Positions 1-11,693 of a stretch of DNA of 58,971 nt are shown here, piece by piece. The position numbers were made by a program, and so were the translations under genes. The notes below the pieces were generated by a model. The model did not search any database. It was not told the origin of the DNA and was given only the letters and a program-made list of their open reading frames with translations. Within the stretch, counting starts at the first letter, position 1. Each line of letters begins with the position of its first letter. This stretch comes from Beroe ovata. Its lineage: Eukaryota > Ctenophora > Nuda > Beroida > Beroidae. The stretch is taken from the NCBI GenBank assembly GCA_946803715.1, contig CAMPET010000019.1:277098-336068 (forward strand). Reading direction: 5' to 3'.

Positions 1-235
1 AAGTGTAGTACAGTGAAGTGAAGTGAAGTGTAGTACAGTGAATTTCAGTGTAGTACAGTGAAGTGTAGTACAGTGAAGTGTAGTACAGTGAAGTGTAGTA
101 CAGTAAAGTGTAGTACAGTGAAGTGTAGTACAGTAAAGTGTAGTGTAGTACAGTGAAGTGCAGTGTAGAATAGTGAAGTGCAGTGAAGTGCAGTGAAGAA
201 CAGTGAAGTACAGTGAAGTACAGTGAAGTGAACAG
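1..235. repeat. AGTGTAGTACAGTGA minisatellite
   Basis: A degenerate tandem array built on a 15-nt unit close to AAGTGTAGTACAGTG, with shorter AGTGA and CAGTGAAGT variants toward its right end. It starts at the window edge, so its full length is unknown. No coding sense is visible in any frame. Confidence 0.9.
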
Positions 236-299
236 AGGTGAGGTTAATTAAAGTGTTGTGTGGTTGTGAGGCGGCGGAGTGTTGTGCAGTAAAGCCATA

Positions 300-1400
300 T
301 TATGTTGAGTTATGAGAGAACAAATACCAAAAATGAAGAATCGGGGCTAAAGGCGAAGAAAAAGATCAAAGATGAAGAGCAAAGAGGAAAAACGAAAAAG
401 AACAGTGGCTTAATTAGAGTTTGGAGAATAAAGAATGACCAAGGCGAAGAACTGAGATTAAGAACGGAGTCAAAGGATGAGGAATAAAACAAAGAACAAA
501 GAACAAAGATGAAGAACACAGAGTAAATACCAAAGATGAAGAAAAAATAACAAATGTCAACGATGAAGAACAAAGGCCAAAGAAGACCAGTAAAGAAAAA
601 GATCAAAGAATTAAGGCGAAGATTGAAAATAAAGAGAAACGAACAAAAAACAAATATGAAGAAGAGGTGAAGTGAGCTGAGGTTAATTGAAGTGAGGTGA
701 GGTGAGGAAAATTGAATTGTTGTACAATTGTGTGGTGTAGCCTTGGGCAGTGATGAAGAACAGAGACCTAAGATGCAGAGCAAAGAGAAAAAGAAGAACA
801 AAGATTGAGGAATAAGAACAAAGACTTAATATGACAAAGAAGGAAGAAGAAAGAATGTCCAAAGATAAAGAACAAAAGGGAGGTCAAAGACAAAGAATAA
901 CGCTGAAGAGCAAATACAAACGATGGAGAGCAAAGAAAATAGAAGAACAAAGGCGAAAAATGAGAATAAAGATAGAAGAAAAAGGACCGAAGGACGGAGC
1001 GAAGAAGAGCGCTGAAGAATTGATGACTTGTTTTTACTTCTAGATATTGATCCAGTCCACAAAAGACGAGAAAGAAGAATGAAGACCAAATATGAAGAAA
1101 AAAAGAATTATGGGAAAGAACAAAAAAGAAGAACGGAGAATGAGATAAAAAATTGGGGGGAAAAGAACAAAGAACAACGATAAAGAATACAGAAAAAAGA
1201 CCAACAATGAAAATTGAAAAGCAAAGACCAAAGAAGAACTGAGAAGAAAGGAAAACGGATGCCACGATAGAGCTGAAGAATTCAATTTCATGACTTGTTC
1301 CAGATAGTGATCTATTCCACAGAGACGAGGACAGAGACAATTGGAGAGGAAAGAAATGACTACGTGGAGAGTTATCCCCGCTTCGTGCTTCACTCCGAGC
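300..1400. repeat. purine-rich AAAGATGAAGAA tract
   Basis: About 1.1 kb of strongly purine-biased plus strand made of loosely repeated pieces such as CAAAGATGAAGAA and AAAGAAC. Open frames exist on both strands: Lys/Glu-rich on plus, and Phe/Ser/Leu-rich on minus, the latter looking falsely hydrophobic. They follow from base composition and carry no recognisable domain, so I treat the tract as low-complexity DNA rather than genes. Confidence 0.7.
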
Positions 1401-1672
1401 TATTTTCACTTGGCTGTGGCTTTGTCAACAAGTGTTAGGCTGAGGGAGGCGGGCTGAGTGGCGCCAGTCTGTTTGCACGTTAACTCCAACGATAAAGGGA
1501 GGCGGGCCACAGCACTCCCACTGACTCATTATCAAGCATTCCTATTGATAATTATGTTCATTCATAATCTTTTCAAGATAATCCCAGTTGTATTTTCAGG
1601 TTGAACGTGAAGTTGAATGAACATTGAACACGGGGCGCTCAGATCGAAGCAGTTACAAGAAGCAGCGAACAC

Positions 1673-2316
1673 ACCTGGTTCTTAGTGGTATCTGGACAGA
1701 AGAATGAACTGAATCATAAATTGTAAATATCGCATCGAACTGAATACTTTCTTAGCCTGGGACGTGTCGACTTTATGAGCTTCATTCTTGAACATTGAAT
1801 ATTGATTATTTTTTCACATTCACTATGGTTTAAATCGTGAAAATGAAAATGATAGATAACAGATTTTTCCAAAACCAAATATAATTTGGTTGTTTCTGTT
1901 CGCGGCATCTGGCGTTCTTTATTCTAAAATCTATGATATGAAAAAGAACGCGGCATATTTGACAGACTGCCGCCACATCACGTGTAGAAACACTGTTTCT
2001 TATTCTAGCGATGTGGCGGCAGTCTGTCAAATATGCCGCGTTCTTTTTCATATCATAGATTTTAGAATAAAGAACGCCAGATGCCGCGAACAGAAACAAC
2101 CAAATTATATTTGGTTTTGGAAAAATCTGTTATCTATCATTTTCATTTTCACGATTTAAACCATAGTGAATGTGAAAAAATAATCAATATTCAATGTTCA
2201 AGAATGAAGCTCATAAAGTCGACACGTCCCAGGCTAAGAAAGTATTCAGTTCGATGCGATATTTACAATTTATGATTCAGTTCATTCTTCTGTCCAGATA
2301 CCACTAAGAACCAGGT
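1673..2316. repeat. 307-bp-arm inverted repeat
   Basis: The left arm (1673-1979) and right arm (2010-2316) are reverse complements wherever I compared them, separated by about 30 nt. The right arm stops exactly at the single n at 2317. The mirrored ORFs here (89 and 64 residues, once on each strand) are the same sequence read twice. It could be a foldback element or, given the n, a palindromic assembly or library artefact. Confidence 0.85.
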
Positions 2317-2667
2317 NTCAAATTTGATTGTAATAAGAATAAAATAATTATCTGTTAAGTCAACTAGTGATGTCATTTTTGAACGATAAATATTTAGATA
2401 TATTGTATTAATGATAGTTGAATTTTGAAAAAGCTAAAAGTGAAGATATTCTGACTTTGCGTCGCGCAACGCGCGCGCCGCGCACGCTTAGGGACCTTGT
2501 CGGACACGAATGTGTGCGAAATGATCCCATACATATCGCCATAGCGATACATTTTTGCTAAGGGACCTTGAGGAACACCGTAGGTCTGGCATCGCCCGAC
2601 AAATGATGTGACGATTTGTATCAATCGAAAAGCGCTTATGAGACACCAAAAGTACACCAAAGGTAAA

Positions 2668-2794
2668 GGTTGTCGATAAATGATAGCCCCTGTACCCTGT
2701 CAAGAATTTCATTGCGCGCGCCCGCGCCGGAAATTATCCTCCATCCTCAGACGCCGCGGCTTGCGTCAGCTGGGCCTAGCATCGCCAGGCAAGC
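2668..2794 (+). repeat. CpG-rich dispersed repeat with hairpin (copy A)
   Basis: It shares a head (TGTCGATaAATGATAGccCC then CCTGTCaAGAATTTC), a GCGCGC stretch and a tail with two copies at 48031-48125 and 48543-48680. The tail holds a 17-nt hairpin at 2774-2790 (GCCTAGC, loop ATC, GCCAGGC), preceded by GCGTCAGC and followed by AAG. A second isolated hairpin of the same type lies at 2584-2600. No ORF is associated. Confidence 0.6.
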
Positions 2795-3147
2795 CGTACA
2801 TTGAATAATATGTACCCACACAGGCTACTGCCAAAGAAAAGAGTCTAGCAATTGAGTTCCCTTACAGATGTGATCACAAATAGCAAGAACAACAACAACA
2901 ACAGCATATAACAGCGTCATTTAACTATAGCAGGACTAGAGGTTTATGTTATTCTGAAATATTATTTATTTATTTATTTAGTATGAAGAAGGTCCTATAT
3001 TCCATAGTAGGATTAAAAACAATGTTTTGATCATCATATCTATATCAGATGAAGTGTCAATAGTAATCAAGTCTTCCTGTTTTGGATCTTTCCTTGTGAT
3101 GTCTAAAATGTGATATCAGCTTGCTTGAATTGTTTTCAGATTTTCTG

Positions 3148-3248
3148 TTTGTAGGATTTCACCCTACCCTTGCTGGCGGGATTTTATCGATGGCAATCGG
3201 GGCGGATTGAAAATCGCATGCACCGACGGTAGGGTAAAATCCTACAAA
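3148..3248. mobile_element. 101-bp MITE-like element with TIRs and target duplication
   Basis: The ends are inverted repeats of about 21 nt with one mismatch (TTTGTAGGATTTcACCCTACC at the left, its complement at the right). The element is flanked on both sides by the same 7-mer, TTTTCTG (3141-3147 and 3249-3255), which reads as a target-site duplication. It has no coding capacity, so it is a non-autonomous DNA transposon remnant; the superfamily is not assigned. Confidence 0.75.
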
Positions 3249-3610
3249 TTTTCTGTCCATTTGCATTCTGCATGCAATCCATGACTTCCAAGCATCTATT
3301 AGCTATGTGACCATGTATCCTTTCACAAAAGATATACATCACTGCTGGCTTGTATCATCTTTTACACTCAATAAAACTGAAACAACTACAAAGAACACAC
3401 TGCCAAGTGTAGCTAGTAAGTTAACAAAAATTATTTTTTATCTCATCTTTTTATCTCAGCATATATTTGAATGTCCACATAGCTAGGTATGAAATTATAT
3501 TTTGGTAACATGCTGTAAAAATTCATGATTGAATTGAATTGAATTGAATTCTTGGTACATTCTTCTTATCTTGTCATGTAATAGCTATCAATTTCATTTC
3601 TAGAAATAAT

Positions 3611-4094
3611 ACAGGGTGTGTCATAAAAAGGAGACAAAAGAAAACGTCCCTATTTCAGCGCCTGTTTCTGGGTAAAATTTGCATGTATAGTAGGCATATG
3701 CCACAAGTTCTTCTCACAAAAAATTCATGGTCCTAGCTCCAAAAATGCTTGAGTGGTCAGAAAAAAACTGACTTTTCAGTTTTTGTGCACTTCTAACCCT
3801 GTTCGTTGTGATCAGAATTTCTTTTTTCAGAACCAAATTTGTAGCATACATGCTTGCTCAAAAAATGTACAGTATCTGCCTCAAAAAATGACAGAGGAAT
3901 TGGCAAAAACAGAACTGCTTTTGTCATCTGAGCATCTAATGAATGGGGACTTCAACATAACAATCCTTAACTGTTTGAGGAAAAATCCTGAAATTTCATC
4001 CAGTTATCTCAAAAAACATTGGAGATATGCAATTTTTTGTGGAGAACATCAAAATAGATGTTTACTTTTGTCCACTTATTTTCACACACCCTGT
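3611..4094. mobile_element. 484-bp MITE-like element with ACAGGGTGTGT ends
   Basis: The left end reads ACAGGGTGTGTCATAAAAAG and the right end is its imperfect inverted copy (CTTATTTTCACACACCCTGT). The shared inner motif GGACAAAAG / GAGACAAAAG extends the terminal repeats to roughly 35 nt. Flanks are AAT on the left and AAT on the right. The internal 139-residue ORF beginning at 3753 runs out of the element and shows no transposase motif, so the element is probably non-autonomous. Related termini occur at 10011-10121 and as a fragment near 47080. Confidence 0.65.
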
Positions 4095-4228
4095 AATTTT
4101 CATAATCATAATGATAATAATGATTATAAGATATTGCAGTTCAAACACAGATACAAGGTACCTAAAATATGAAATGTCTTGTTCCAATTTTCAACTCCTG
4201 TAGCAGCTTTTTGCAGCAATAAAAGCTG

Positions 4229-4354
4229 AACAGAAGTACATTAAGAGGTTCCGGAAGGTACGCCCAGCGACTTCCCCTGTCGGTAGAAATCCTGCTTCTC
4301 CATACCCTCTCTTGAGAGCTCCATCTCGTGCAGCCAGACGACCCTCTTCTCAGG
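4229..4354 (+). CDS. possible isolated exon, basic Ser/Pro-rich
   Basis: After TTTTTGCAG there is an open stretch in which AEQKYIKRFRKVRPATSPVG continues to a GTATAT donor after ...RRPSSQ. It is basic and Ser/Pro/Arg-rich. I could not find phase-compatible neighbouring exons: a short candidate ending ...DDIVHLGY near 4480 has the wrong phase. The minus-strand ORF over the same bases has no supporting signals. A real exon of an unassembled gene or chance are both possible. Confidence 0.22.
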
Positions 4355-4386
4355 TATATAACAATGTGTATCGTAACTGACATCAT

Positions 4387-6862
4387 TACCTAAGTTAATT
4401 TTTGAAGATTTTGATGATCCTCGATGTAGAATAAGAAGTCATGAGCCTCGTCAACGTGTTTTAGATGACATAGTACATTTAGGCTACTAAGCCACAGTGT
4501 CCAATTACCCACCTAGATTTGGCTGTTCCCACCTAATAATATGGAGTTTTTCATCACCTTTGTCTATAATGTGTTAAACACAGTACAGTAGCTTTATAAT
4601 ATAGTCAAGTTGGTACTTGTTCATAAACAATATACTCTACTGCTCTTATTTTGCTCTTATTTTGCACACTCGCCTATATATCTCCACCAAGTGCATAGTT
4701 TCGAAGTATTGTTTACCTTACTTGAGAAGTTATATCATATTGAATGCAGTCGAAACACACTATTTCCATTACCTCCTCTTCAAGTGCAATACACACTACG
4801 TAATTCATAGCATATTTGTGGCTTGCATGTCAGTCAATCAGCTACACAAACACTCACACACAGTTGCTGCATAGTAACTTACTCACGGTAAAGCTGACCA
4901 GTGTGTTGACGAAGTGGTCGTCCCACATGATGAGGTGTCACTTCAATATTCGACATGAACAAGATATGCTCAGAGCTCTTAGATATCGCTGATGGATGTA
5001 TTCCGTTCGTAGCATCTTCTACAACACACCAATGATGTCAAATGGGAGGCACAATCATGGAATTAGCACGTTAAATGGTAGTACATACATAATGGGACAT
5101 GACCGTAATTTCATTAACCATTCACACAAAATAGTTTGAGTTGTGAGGCATGCTGTTGCTATACGCATTACCATGGCTGCAGAGCTTCGCTGTGAAGTGT
5201 ATGACATTTGTGTACCAGCATTCATTATATGCACGATAAACAGTCATGAGATGATGTATCTCGACAAAACGCGGAAAATCATCGGTTTTGCTAAGAGTAT
5301 TTCCCCTGATACATATTGACGCAGGACGCTTTGAAAAAGGCGAAATTTAAATGTGAGTAGTAGGATCTATATAGATTATAGAGTATAGGATAAAACGGGT
5401 GACCGGACACTTTGTCAATGATATAGCCATGACTCAACCATCAATTCCGTCATATTAACGGTAAACTACGCGTTATGATAGATGTCAACTATCATATATA
5501 TATTCCTTTAATCCTATGTCGTTACCTGTGTCGTCAATAGTCACACCCATATTCACACCCTAAGTCACATTCATCCAATACCCATACTCCATAGTCACAC
5601 CAATGTCTCTCTCTATCCAGTGGTGTGACCAATATATTCACCGGTTTTCTTTCGCGCGGCAACGCCCCGCCAAGTTATCGTTTGTGACCATTTTGTGACC
5701 ATATAAGGGCAAAAGACTGCTCGCTTGAATATCTCTCTAAACTGCAATACCCTATTGCCGAGAGAAAATTTGGTTAAATTTTGGTTTCCAAACGACTGGG
5801 TACCTCGTTATCATGTTGAAGTCGCTACAGATAACTTTATCCCACATTTATCTCCCTTTAGTTTTATGAGTTTATCCGAGTCCACTTTCATTTTTCCTCA
5901 CGACGAAGGTTATTGATGAAATCAGCTCTCCTTTCGACACATAAACTTGTCATTAACAACGAATTATTAAATTCGTCGCAGGGAAATATCGTGATAAATC
6001 TCGATAAATAATATTATCTTGATTCCATGTATGTAACAACTAATTGTGAGTTTTAAAATGTCGTAGTGAACATTATAGTTGTTGTTGCTGTTTAGTATTA
6101 TAATACAAGCGCACAACACACACACACACACACAAACACAAACTCANCACACACACACACACACACACATTTATCAGAGTTCGCTATAATAAGAGTAAGG
6201 AGGCCATGCTTGTGCTCGATTCTTCCCTCTACTCGAAGTTTTCCGCAATTAGAGCTTCATAAACACGCGGTCCTGCTTTGTTTTCACTCTTCCATAGTGT
6301 GTTTATAGTGTGTTTATAGGTTCAACTGAGATTGTTTATTCCATACCAAATGTGCCAACTCAAAGTATTGTGATTTCACAGTCGCAAGCTACGGAATGCT
6401 CATTGCTGCACGCTTTTATGTTACATCTGCGGAAGTATTACGAATACTCGCGATTTTCCTCTATTATATTGAATATCAATAGTTGCTCACTTATTATAGT
6501 TGTCATTGCACTCACTTTATAACGCTTCTCCTTATGCTTCTTGCCCCTATTTATAGCAATGCTAATCGGAATGCACCGAACATCATTCTCTCGTATTGAC
6601 CATTGGTCTATGATTATTCCCTCGACTATTAACGTATTCAGGGACCATGGAGTTTTAGATAGTCTTTGATCTTCATGTTCATTTCATCAACAATATGACA
6701 TATGGCTCTCTTACATATTTCCAAAGTTTCACTTTTTCTACTTATTGAGAATTTGAAAAGCTCGATGCTTTAATATCAGTAACTCAACCTTCGTAAATTT
6801 AGTAATTCCTGCGGTTACGCCAGTACTGCATTCCGACAGCACAATCCACCTCTTCAGAAGTA
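4387..6862. other. intergenic, AT-rich, no gene recognised
   Basis: About 2.5 kb of AT-rich sequence holding only short ORFs under 90 residues with no domain or splice support. A CA microsatellite at 6116-6170 is interrupted by a single n (6146), a scaffold join. I see nothing else supportable. Confidence 0.6.
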
Positions 6863-7333
6863 ATGGTCGAGACGAAGAGGTTTGCGTTTTTCAAGAAGAA
6901 CAAAACGAGGAGCGGTCATCACGACGCCGTGACGACGGAGTCGAGTACCCGGAAATCGTTTAACCCCGTGACCATGCTGCGCCGAGTGATGAGCAGGTAC
7001 CGGTCACCACCTGATCACCATGACAACAATGCAGTCGAGTCGCACGTGGCGGTCACCGTGGATACTAGTCAGTTGAACGAGATCGGACGAGAGGTGAGCC
7101 TCATTTCCGATATCAGGAAGGGTAGAGACAAGGGACCGGGGGGTCGGAAACGGCCCTCGTCCCACATATCGCTAGGTAACCGGATCTCAACCTGTGAAGT
7201 AGACTCCACTCAATCAGGGTCAACGTGTCACGTGACAAGTGACTCTGATCACGTGATTGATAAACTCTCGGGAGAGAAGGGTGGAGACATGCCGAACTTG
7301 GCAGCGTCCAATTGTAGCTACCTCGGTGTGTGA
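6863..7333 (+). CDS. hypothetical basic protein, 156 aa
   Basis: This single open frame starts MVETKRFAFFKKNKTRSGHH and ends SNCSYLGV. I do not recognise it. What supports it: the ORF is markedly more GC- and CpG-rich than the AT-rich DNA on both sides, the ATG lies in a reasonable context (GTAATGG), and no frame break occurs over 470 bp. The N-terminal third is very basic (Lys/Arg/His), and the rest is Ser/Thr/Asp/Gly-rich and probably disordered. No signal peptide, membrane segment or known motif is seen. It could be an intact small gene or the last exon of a larger one whose upstream exons I could not find. A minus-strand ORF at 7113-7409 is its shadow. Confidence 0.5.
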   Translation: MVETKRFAFFKKNKTRSGHHDAVTTESSTRKSFNPVTMLRRVMSRYRSPPDHHDNNAVESHVAVTVDTSQLNEIGREVSLISDIRKGRDKGPGGRKRPSSHISLGNRISTCEVDSTQSGSTCHVTSDSDHVIDKLSGEKGGDMPNLAASNCSYLGV

Positions 7334-9032
7334 TATGGCATGACTTGTTAGACATGTGGGATGACTGGTTGTGTTTTGTATATTGGTGTATGGGCGTTTG
7401 GGCGTACATTCAAACTAAACAATGGTCATTTTTACATTGAAAGCAGAATTTTGTATATTAAGTTGTACGGCATAAAAATATTTCTCGTTAAGAGAATTAC
7501 ATCGCTTAACAGAAATATCGATTACTGAGGACATGTCATGATGAGGTGTTTAAAAATCGGAGAATGAAACCTTTGAAGAACACGTGTGTTAGTGTTGGAG
7601 ATTTGAGCTTTGTGAAATATTATTTCGTGTAAAGTTGTTTCTATCAAAAGAGCTGAGAGAATTAGATTATTTTCTGATTTTTGTGTGTTATTTGTTCATA
7701 TTCATCTTTAAACCGAGTAATGAGTATGCTTTAGTGAAATATATGCGCAAAGCTTTAGCATATTTTCTCTGCAAATTCCACAAATTATCACTCCAGATTA
7801 ATCACGTTTGAGATAACGAACAAGAATTTCATCGCAATCCATGCTAATAAGAGCCTAGGGAGTTTTTCTCTAAACAAGATCATACACATTGGCATGTTTT
7901 TTGAAACCATATATGGCAGAACAATTTATATGGCAAGGTTTTGCCGTTTAATTTACACCCTCCCTGCCGCGAATATTGATAGCTGAGTGTGATATTGTGC
8001 TGTATGAAACGAACAGGTTTCAATACAAGGCAATTGTACCCAGCCAAAACACCAGAGCCCAAACATCGGTATCCACACACTACTGCAACTCCATCGGAGT
8101 TAAAACTGCCCGCCTCTGGAACCACCAAAACGTAATCAGACATACACAAACTAACAGTTCTAGTTCTGGCGTTTCCAAGTTATAAGCAACCATAATGATA
8201 TTAGCAACGATAAGTATCACATACACACATTACACAAGATGTACAGATCATGTATATGTGTTGGGTGTACTCACTATCAATGACACGCATTGATCTCGCT
8301 GTATAGATAAGCATCATATTTGTTTTTATAAGAGCTCCTGGTGTTTAGCATGTACTTTGCGTCTATTACATAGCGTGACTTCACACGTTGTTGTATACTA
8401 AATACTAAGATGAAATTTTAAATTCTTCTACGGTGAAATTGCACCACAAGTTTTTGGAGGTATATGTAATGAATTTAACAGATTGACGATTAAGATCAGT
8501 GATAATGAATTTGCTATGGCCGATGGGTCTGGGATATGGGAATGGTTTGCGTAACGCGCGAAGGAATAAGATTGATGAAATCACCCCAAACGTATCGACT
8601 ATAACATCCACGCTGCGCGCCGCACGCGCGAAGCAGAAATGAGGGGCCCGTTTGATCGAACAAATTCAACTTAGTACATGATACGTCACGGAAACTTGTC
8701 TCGGGTTTATGTCAGACTAGAACTTGTGCTGAAGATTGTGTTATACAACGAAAAACAAAGTGTCAGTAAAATTATTCAAGTGCAACACAGCATACACTCA
8801 ACATGATAGGGTGCGATACGGATACAATGAATTGAGGTTATAACAAGGATATTTAAAATGGTAACCAGGCTGCAGGGAATCAGGCATTCGTTACGAGTAA
8901 ACAGAATTTCTAAAAGATGCAGAATAAGAAACACACCAGTATGCCTTTACAACTTATCAAGAATAAAAGTGTTATTCTTAACAAATACTCCTGTCCCATA
9001 CTACGAGCAACAGTTTGCATTAAATAAGTAAG
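7334..9032. other. intergenic, AT-rich, no gene recognised
   Basis: Short ORFs only. Around 7980-8180 a frame contains a KTARLWNHQN-like stretch faintly reminiscent of the C-terminal end of retroelement reverse transcriptases, but it is too short to call. A CpG-rich patch near 8550-8640 resembles the GC-rich repeats seen elsewhere in the window. Confidence 0.5.
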
Positions 9033-11693
9033 TTATTCCTGCATATCCGGGGCTGTTTCAACTGCAGCAGCCCCCTCGGCTCTGTCAGACGATCTGCTTC
9101 TCTCAAATGTGTCGGATTCCTTCAATGAGTCGTTCCTCTGTCGAGGTGATCGGCTGCGAGACCTTGCTCCGTCACTTCGCGGACTCCCGCGGTCTTTGGA
9201 TCGGGATCGGCTTCGTCTGGATGATCTCCTGAGAAAGTGACAGTTGTCAGCGATTCTTACGATATAAAATTATACTCGATAGCCTATCTATAATCACAAG
9301 AATGATCGGAATCCACGTATGTCCTGATTACAGACAGAGCAAGAATGCGCGCGTATGGAAAATTCGTGCGCGGCAAAAATAGAAGCAAAATGTTCCGAAA
9401 TTTGCTAGTTGTTACAGTAAATACTATGAATATGTCCCACCTTGGAGAGTTTGACCTAGAACGAGATCTTGAGGCCGGCCTATCTTCAAATAGTCTCACT
9501 CTCCTCCCATTGAGCTTGCAGTCATCCAGCTCCTTGATAGCTCTCTTCATCTCTTCTTTTGTACGGAAATCGGCTACCCTGTGAGAAGAGCAGTATTCAA
9601 TAGTTCAATGAGAGACTGTTCCATCGAGACCACATCATCAGCGAAATTTTCCTTGACACAAGTGAACTGGCACAACTTTTGACATTTACCCCTCTCCACT
9701 TTGGAAACGATGTGCATCTGCAAATGTCACCTCGGCTACACGTCTGAAGAAATCTTTCAGATCCTGGAGGGGCATGAAAAACTTCAGACTTGCTAGATTG
9801 TACATTGTACATTGTATATCGTACATTGTATATCGTACAATCACTCCCGCTTAAAAACAGTTTCGACTTCACCCAATCTAAGAAAGAAGGCTACATTCAA
9901 ATGCTTTATCATCGTCGATAAATTCATAGACCGTTGATGCTGACACCTTGAAGCATTTCAAAATCACATACACAGCATGTTTTTATCCAATATTGGCTGC
10001 CCACAAATACAGGGTGTACCTCACACAATCACACATGAAGTAATAACAAATGTGTGATCATTAATCACACATTGAATCTTTCAAGTTTCATTTACGCAAT
10101 TTAGTTTCGGTACACCCTGCATTTTTATAGTCGTCGAAATTCATAGATCTATGAGTTGTGATCGCAGCTTTGGTTATAAACATTCATTACCTGCTCCATA
10201 AACATGACTAATTAACAGAGTGCCAATGAAAGTTAACAACCAAAGGGGTAAATCCATGTGAGCCAAGTGACCAAAGCAACCAAAGTGATCCCCAAAGTTA
10301 CCAAAGACCACCAGAGATAGCTATAAAACACATTTTTCATTAGGAAACTTGAATTGTAGGAACTTACGAACATCCATTGGTTTAAATTGAGCACGAATCT
10401 AGGTTTTTGTATACATGTACATTTCACATTGGTGAAAGTACATGAAGTACTCACAACACAAGTATAAAATATGTATATATTGTACAGTTTTATGCATACC
10501 TACCTTTTATCCTAGCCATCTATGATTATAAATCAATGAAGATGTATTAACTAAAACTGCTTGCAATTGTTAACCAAAGATTTTAGAACTAATTGACGCT
10601 TCAATTCCTGTCTAGACAACATTCCACGTTAATTCGGAACATTGAAGAACAACTCACAACTCAGAAACTGAGAAATCATAAACAAACTTACCCTCCAATC
10701 AGTGGACGAAGATATCCCCTCAACAACGACCCTGTACTTGGTGTTATAGGGGCGCTCATACATGCTGAAACTATTCTTGAATCGGCCCCCGCTCCCTCCA
10801 TAGCCACCACCACTGTAACTGCCGCCGCCACCGCCACCGCCGCCCCACCGTCCTCTATCGTCCCTGATAGGGGTGGTGAATGTAAGTGATGAATGTAAAA
10901 TGTGTATACAGGACCGGACAGGGTAAGATACGTGGTACACGATGATATGACAGGGATCAAGACAGCACGGTAGAAATTGTCAATAATATGTAATTGCTGA
11001 TAGGGAAGTCAATATACTACCTTGTTTTGCGAAAGTTTTTCGTGTTTTAATTTAACGATGCACTACAACAAACTATTTAAAACTGCACAAACTATTCAAA
11101 ACTAAAGCAATGATTGTATGGCATTTTCACTGTTTTGAAGAATATAACACAGCTGAGTTCAATTGAACAAAGAATAAGATAATTCACTGTATCTTAACTC
11201 CCAAGTCCCAATTATGATTGGTTGGAAATGGTGGGCTCAGTGTTTATCTTGAGTTGAGTGATAACTGATGACTGCCTGGTCTGATGAGACTCCTCTAACT
11301 TTTAAAAAGGAAATTTAAATATCACCATCTCTCAACCTACCTCCTGTCTCTGCCACCTTTGCAGTGCTCAACTGATACTCTGTCTCCAAGGAGTTCCTTT
11401 CCATCCATCTCGTAAACTGCATCATCACAGTCTCTATGATCATCAAAATCCTGTAAAACAAACTGGTTCACTGGGTTGAAATTTTATTACTAATTCACAC
11501 AGTCTCGCAGGACTAAGTGCCAGAGAAAATTCAAATTATTAGAAGAAAATTAACTCACAACAAAGGCATAACCATTCTTCAGGTTGATGTCATTGATTTT
11601 ACCATAGTCTTTGAAGAACCTCTTGATGTCACTCTCTCTAACATCATAATGCAGCTTACCAATATACACTCTGTTCCTCAGAGAATCAGACAT
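9033..11693 (-). CDS. SR splicing factor, SRSF4/5/6 type (two RRMs plus RS tail)
   Basis: Six exons: 11693-11559, 11450-11341, 10863-10692, 9763-9690, 9578-9441, 9228-9033. They join in phase to 274 residues. RRM1 spans about 8-80, with RNP2 RVYIGK (8-13) and RNP1 around NGYAFVDF (about 41-48). A Gly-rich linker follows. RRM2 begins near residue 125 and has DWRDLKDFFRR (137-147), the place of the SWQDLKD signature of two-RRM SR proteins; it ends LNGRRVRLFEDRP. The tail is a short RS region (SRSRSRSNSP, SRRSRSRSKDR) ending in an acidic stretch. Such proteins bind exonic enhancers in nuclear pre-mRNA and recruit the spliceosome. The Trp-Arg-Asp variant of the signature and the short RS tail are the only oddities. 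Which of SRSF4, 5 or 6 it matches cannot be decided; the ancestor of all three is likeliest. Confidence 0.92.
10011..10121. mobile_element. small MITE-like element, ACAGGGTGTACC ends
   Basis: About 110 bp bounded by ACAGGGTGTACC and its near-perfect inverted copy GGTACACCCTGC. The interior also holds CACACATttg / caaatGTGTG inverted pieces. It lies in an intron of the SR-protein gene. The ends match those of the 3611-4094 element at the outer nine bases, suggesting one transposase family. Confidence 0.5.

Noticed and set aside
310-1409. Hydrophobic-looking minus-strand ORFs of 163 and 213 residues
   Set aside because: They are the complement of the purine-rich tract; Phe/Ser/Leu content follows from base composition and no domain or signal fits.
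3753-4172. 139-residue ORF in the ACAGGGTGT element
   Set aside because: No transposase motif, and it runs past the element end; probably chance.
7880-8185. Reverse-transcriptase C-terminal fragment
   Set aside because: Only a short LWN-like word; no catalytic motif nearby.
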